Positions 60,325-64,000 of a stretch of DNA of 64,000 bases are shown one piece after another (positions within the stretch are counted from its first letter, which is position 1; every line of letters begins with the position of its first letter). The DNA is from an uncultured Tenacibaculum sp. (GTDB lineage: Bacteria > Bacteroidota > Bacteroidia > Flavobacteriales > Flavobacteriaceae). The notes below the pieces were generated by a model that was not told where the DNA came from, searched no databases, and worked only from the letters and a program-made list of their open reading frames with translations. The translations under genes and the position numbers were made by a program. The stretch is taken from NCBI GenBank assembly GCA_947497895.1, contig CANMIL010000004.1:279891-343890 (forward strand). The letters are read 5' to 3'.

Positions 60325-60786
60325 TTACAATTTATCCAGTGCTGACTCAAAAAAGGAGTAATAAGAATCAGGTAAATAACTCCCCCTTCTTTCTCCAAGT
60401 ATTTTGCCTTTTCTATTAATAATTAAAACCATTGGAAAGGAGTTCTTGTATTTTTTAGATAGCTTTTTATTCGTTTTTCTAACTTCTTCTTTAACTAAAT
60501 CTTTATTCCTTGGAAAATCTGCCAAATAAAGCACGAATTTATCTTTGGAAAATGTCTCGAATTTGTCCGTATGAAATAACTCATTGTCCAATTTAATACA
60601 AGGTCCACACCAATCCGACCCTGAAAAATAAATAAGAATTGTTTTTTTTTCTTGTTTCGCTCTTTTCTTTGCTAACTCAAATGTAGATTCCCATTTAGGT
60701 ATTGCAATTGACTTCTCTACTGAATTTTCCTGAGAAAACACCATCAGTGAAACAAAGCAAAACATCAAAAAACAATTAAATTTCAT
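60325..60786 (-). CDS. Secreted thioredoxin-fold protein
   Basis: 153 aa from the ATG at 60786, which yields a clean signal peptide (MKFNCFLMFCFVSLMVFS); an upstream in-frame ATG at 60816 would spoil it. W-C-G-P-C active site with Cys60 and Cys63 in FSGSDWCGPCIKL. It is a periplasmic DsbD-like or thioredoxin_7-type redox protein. It follows lpxK by about 45 bases. Confidence 0.88.
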   Translation of the reverse strand: MKFNCFLMFCFVSLMVFSQENSVEKSIAIPKWESTFELAKKRAKQEKKTILIYFSGSDWCGPCIKLDNELFHTDKFETFSKDKFVLYLADFPRNKDLVKEEVRKTNKKLSKKYKNSFPMVLIINRKGKILGERRGSYLPDSYYSFFESALDKL

Positions 60787-60830
60787 AATCCCAAAATTAA
60801 AACATAAAGATAACAAAAACGATACCAGAA

Positions 60831-61862
60831 TTAATTCTTTCTTGCTTCTACATGATTTAGAATTAATTCGTTGAATTCTTTATCATTGCACAAAAAACTA
60901 CTTTCTATAGGCAGGTAGTATAAATTATCAATAGAGTTACCCAACCTTACATAGTCTTTTTCAGTTGTCAAAATAATTCTCCTCTCTCCAGATAATTCAT
61001 TAGCTGCTTCTTTAATTTTATTTAGGTCCTTCTGAGCAAAATTATGATGATCGGGAAAATTAATATGTTGATAACTTATTCCTTTTCCTGTCAAAAAGTG
61101 TAACAAAGGTTTTGGTGCAGCGATACCAGTTACAAGGACTATCTTCGAATTACTCAAATCATCTATACGCATACTTCCTTGTTGAGAATATATAGTTTCT
61201 TCATATTTTATCCTTGAAAAAAAGACTTGTTGTTTCCTAGAAACTTTTAATCTTTGTTGGATTGACTTTTGCTCTTCTGTAGTTAAACTCCCAGGGCATT
61301 TAGTAACAACTATAATATCGGCTCTTCTTGCACCTCTCCTACTCTCCCTTAAATTCCCTGTAGGTAAGATAAAATCATCTGAAAATAGATCGTCAAACTT
61401 GGTCAATAAAACATAAAAACTCGCCTTTACTTTTCTATGTTGAAACGCATCGTCGAGCAAAACTACCTCAGGAGTTTCTCTCTTTATTAACTCATTAATA
61501 CCATTAACTCTATTAGCGTCAACAGCTACCGCTATATCCGCAAACTTTCTGTAAAACTGCATCGGCTCATCTCCAACATCTTCAGTTGTATGAGTTCTAT
61601 TCAGTAATTGAAAACCTTCTGTTTTTCTTTTATATCCCCGACTCAAAGTGGCAACCTTATATTTACCTTTCAATAATCGAATCAAGTATTCAATTTGAGG
61701 TGATTTTCCCGTTCCTCCTACACTTAAATTCCCTACAGCTATTACTGGAAGTTCAAACTCTTTTTGTTTAAAAAAACCAATATCAAAGAACAAGTTTCTT
61801 ATCGTGGTAACGATATCATAAATAACAGCAATAGGAAAAAGTAAAAAACGTAGTAATTTCAT
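60831..61862 (-). CDS. lpxK: Tetraacyldisaccharide 4'-kinase LpxK
   Basis: 343 aa from the ATG at 61862 (a GTG directly before it is an alternative). One N-terminal membrane segment and the Walker A G-N-L-S-V-G-G-T-G-K-S-P (44-55). DDAFQHRKV holds the catalytic Asp-His pair. It phosphorylates lipid A at the inner membrane. Start is divergent from the Nif3-like gene, 60 bases apart. Confidence 0.96.
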   Translation of the reverse strand: MKLLRFLLFPIAVIYDIVTTIRNLFFDIGFFKQKEFELPVIAVGNLSVGGTGKSPQIEYLIRLLKGKYKVATLSRGYKRKTEGFQLLNRTHTTEDVGDEPMQFYRKFADIAVAVDANRVNGINELIKRETPEVVLLDDAFQHRKVKASFYVLLTKFDDLFSDDFILPTGNLRESRRGARRADIIVVTKCPGSLTTEEQKSIQQRLKVSRKQQVFFSRIKYEETIYSQQGSMRIDDLSNSKIVLVTGIAAPKPLLHFLTGKGISYQHINFPDHHNFAQKDLNKIKEAANELSGERRIILTTEKDYVRLGNSIDNLYYLPIESSFLCNDKEFNELILNHVEARKN

Positions 61863-61922
61863 CACAACGAAAGTAATTAAAAATCTTAACTTTGGTGATT
61901 AGTAAATCATGAAAAAGTCATT

Positions 61923-63017
61923 ATGCAAATAAAAGATATTACCAACTATATTGAAGAATTAGCTCCTCTTTCTTATGCAGAAGATTTCGATAATGTTGGT
62001 CTTCTTGTTGGCAATTACAATACCAAAGTAACAGGTGTACTTGTTACCTTGGATACATTGGAAAAAACCGTAGATGAAGCCATCGAAAAGAATTGTAATT
62101 TAATCATAAGCTTCCATCCTATTATTTTTTCTGGACTTAAGAGGTTGAATGGTAATAATTATGTAGAAAGGGTAGTTTTAAAAGCTATTCAAAACAACAT
62201 AGCCATTTACGCAATCCACACAGCTCTTGATAACGTTCAGCAAGGAGTTTCAGGTAAAATGTGCGAGGTATTGGGATTACAAAATATTAAAACACTAATT
62301 CCGAAGAAAGGAACCATAAAGAAATTAACAACTTATGTTCCCAATCAAAATGCCGAAGAACTAAGAAACAAATTGTTTGAAGCCGGTGCCGGTAATATTG
62401 GCAACTATGATAATTGTTCTTTTAATACGCTAGGTACAGGAAGTTTTAAAGGCGGTAATAATTCAAATCCAACTTTAGGACAAAAAGGCGAGTTAGTATA
62501 TGCCGAAGAAACATGTATCACAGTAACCTACGATAGCTACAAAGAAGGTTCTATTTTAAGCACCTTATTTAAAAACCATCCCTATGAAGAAGTAGCTTAC
62601 GAAACCATAACTTTAAATAACAACAATCAAAATGTTGGTATGGGAATGATTGGTGAGCTATCCGAAGAACTTAATGAAAAAGAATTTCTGTCTTTCGTGA
62701 AAGACACTTTTAAAACTGGGTGTGTGCGACATTCAGAATTACTAAATAAACCAATTAAAAAAGTAGCTGTTCTAGGAGGCTCAGGAAGTTTTGCCATAGG
62801 CGCAGCTATGAAAGCAAAAGCAGATGCTTATATTAGTGCTGATTTTAAGTATCATGAGTTTTTTAAAGCTGAAAAGAAAATATTGTTACTGGATGTTGGA
62901 CATTATGAAAGCGAACAGTTTACAAAAAATCTTTTAGTCGATTATCTTAACAAAAAATTTAGTACTTTTGCAATTATTTTAAGTGAAGAAAGTACAAATC
63001 CAATATACTATATATAA
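61923..63017 (+). CDS. Nif3-like dinuclear metal center protein
   Basis: 364 aa, long form with an inserted middle domain. DNVGLLVGN, SFHPIIFSG, AIHTALDNV and the C-terminal DVGHYESEQF hold the metal ligands. Also known as the GTP cyclohydrolase I type 2 fold; function unclear, possibly metal handling. The next gene starts 3 bases after. Confidence 0.93.
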   Translation: MQIKDITNYIEELAPLSYAEDFDNVGLLVGNYNTKVTGVLVTLDTLEKTVDEAIEKNCNLIISFHPIIFSGLKRLNGNNYVERVVLKAIQNNIAIYAIHTALDNVQQGVSGKMCEVLGLQNIKTLIPKKGTIKKLTTYVPNQNAEELRNKLFEAGAGNIGNYDNCSFNTLGTGSFKGGNNSNPTLGQKGELVYAEETCITVTYDSYKEGSILSTLFKNHPYEEVAYETITLNNNNQNVGMGMIGELSEELNEKEFLSFVKDTFKTGCVRHSELLNKPIKKVAVLGGSGSFAIGAAMKAKADAYISADFKYHEFFKAEKKILLLDVGHYESEQFTKNLLVDYLNKKFSTFAIILSEESTNPIYYI

Positions 63018-63020
63018 AAG

Positions 63021-63791
63021 ATGGCAAAAAAAGACGTAACGGTAGAAGAGAAATTAAGAGCGTTATATGACTTACAGCTAATTGATTCAAGAATTGATGA
63101 AATTAGAAACGTTCGAGGAGAATTACCTTTAGAAGTTGAAGATTTAGAAGATGAAGTTGCCGGATTGAATACAAGACTTTCAAACCTTGCTAGCGATGTA
63201 GCTAATTTAGAAAGTGATATTACAAGTAAGAAACAAGCAATTACTGAAGCTAAGGGTTTAATTGCTAAATACGAAGAACAACAAAAGAACGTTAGAAATA
63301 ACCGCGAATTTGATTCTTTAACAAAAGAAATTGAATATCAAGAATTAGAAATTCAATTAGCTGAAAAAAGAATTAAGGAATATAAAGTTAAAATAACTCA
63401 GAAGAACGAAATTATTGGTAACACAAAAAACAAATTAACTCAACAAGAAAGTCATTTAGCTCATAAAAAAGGTGAATTAGATGCTATCTTAAAAGAAACT
63501 GAGAAAGAGGAAGAATTATTAAAGCAAAAATCTCAGGAATTCTCTGACTCAATTGACAATCATTTATTGAAAGCATACACGAGAATTAGAAATAAAGTTA
63601 AAAACGGTTTAGCTGTAGTTTCTATTGAGAGAGGTGCTGCTGGAGGATCATTCTTTACAATTCCTCCACAAGTTCAATTAGAGATTGCTAATCGTAAAAA
63701 GATTACAATTGATGAGCACAGTGGTAGAATTTTAGTTGATGCCGCTCTTGCTGCTGAGGAACGCGAAAAAATTGATAATTTATTTTCATAA
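63021..63791 (+). CDS. Coiled-coil protein with degenerate C4 zinc-ribbon domain
   Basis: 256 aa. A long coiled coil (about 30-190) is followed by a domain that matches the C4-type zinc ribbon of this family (FTIPPQ and SGRILVD), but all four cysteines are replaced: R-G-A-A-G-G-S-F-F-T stands for the first pair and D-E-H-S-G-R for the second. Zinc binding is therefore lost. Members of the family are paired with Nif3 across Bacteroidota; the role is unknown. Confidence 0.85.
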   Translation: MAKKDVTVEEKLRALYDLQLIDSRIDEIRNVRGELPLEVEDLEDEVAGLNTRLSNLASDVANLESDITSKKQAITEAKGLIAKYEEQQKNVRNNREFDSLTKEIEYQELEIQLAEKRIKEYKVKITQKNEIIGNTKNKLTQQESHLAHKKGELDAILKETEKEEELLKQKSQEFSDSIDNHLLKAYTRIRNKVKNGLAVVSIERGAAGGSFFTIPPQVQLEIANRKKITIDEHSGRILVDAALAAEEREKIDNLFS

Positions 63792-63848
63792 ATTATTAAC
63801 TAACTAGTCCTAAATAACCGTTACAGTTTTTATTAGGATTAAAGTTAT

Positions 63849-63886
63849 AAAATCTCAGATCAAAACATGTTTTGTTCTGAGATTTT
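63849..63886. terminator. Terminator after the zinc-ribbon-like gene, overlapping the transposase end
   Basis: Near-perfect 38-bp palindrome (aaaatctcaga / tctgagatttt outer arms; caaaaca / tgttttg inner arms) followed by T-rich sequence on the plus strand. It includes the last codons and stop of the IS3-type transposase. Confidence 0.8.
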
Positions 63887-64000
63887 CTTTTTATATGATT
63901 TTATTTTGATGCTACTCTGTCTATGCATTTGTTCAGGAGTGTTCATATAACAAGACCAATGCGGCCTTTTAGTATTATATATTTTAATAGACTCATGCAC
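63860..64000 (-). mobile_element. IS3-family transposase (OrfB) C-terminus, cut by the window edge
   Basis: 47 codons on the minus strand end at TGA (63862-63860). The peptide reads ...SIKIYNTKRPHWSCYMNTPEQ..., the C-terminal signature of the integrase-core transposase of IS3 (IS150-like) elements. The rest of the element lies beyond the window. Its end probably lies between 63792 and 63860; I could not define the terminal repeat. Confidence 0.85.

Overview
The window is a chromosomal stretch from a low-GC member of the Flavobacteriaceae (Bacteroidota). The genus cannot be fixed from this sequence. Supporting signs are two SusC/SusD pairs, promoters of the TTG-N19..23-TAnnTTTG type, a rplQ-carA-eno order, an rpsL-rpsG-fusA-rpsJ cluster without tuf, and many lipoproteins with short signal peptides.

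Layout. 1-1860: two lipoproteins, the first cut by the window edge. 1886-6302: a DUF1338 (HglS-like) gene divergent from an Lrp/AsnC regulator and a large FAD plus Fe-S D-2-hydroxyacid dehydrogenase, possibly a 2-oxoadipate to D-2-hydroxyglutarate to 2-oxoglutarate module. 6493-10046: a small membrane protein, an OmpA-type lipoprotein, an alpha/beta hydrolase, a CtlX-like citrulline hydrolase and a small membrane protein. 10123-17630 (minus): a complete thiamine operon thiS-thiC-tenI-thiD-thiE-thiG-thiH-thiF under a TPP riboswitch. 17761-19105: an HxlR regulator divergent from an MBL-fold lipoprotein. 19160-25454 (minus): arginase, citrate synthase, a lipoprotein, enolase and carA.

25492-43457 (minus) carries nearly the whole ribosomal protein supercluster. 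Terminators and promoter-like sites split it into three likely transcription units: rpsL-rpsG-fusA-rpsJ; rplC through rpsN; and rpsH through rplQ. The break between rpsN and rpsH lies inside what is classically the spc operon. The rplC leader has two mutually exclusive hairpins, one with a nine-U run, which looks like an attenuator. The rpsH and rpsD leaders also hold stem-loops that could be autoregulatory.

43512-55076 (plus): an Omp85-type barrel and two tandem SusC/SusD pairs. The two susC genes share promoter, leader and first ~111 codons but diverge afterwards. 55146-63791: a DUF3179 lipoprotein, a secreted protein, a DUF898 membrane protein, an SDR enzyme, a SprT-like metalloprotein, mannose-1-phosphate guanylyltransferase, a thioredoxin-fold protein, LpxK, a Nif3-like protein and a coiled-coil protein whose zinc ribbon has lost its cysteines. 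The right edge holds the C-terminus of an IS3-family transposase. I saw no tRNA, rRNA or CRISPR array.
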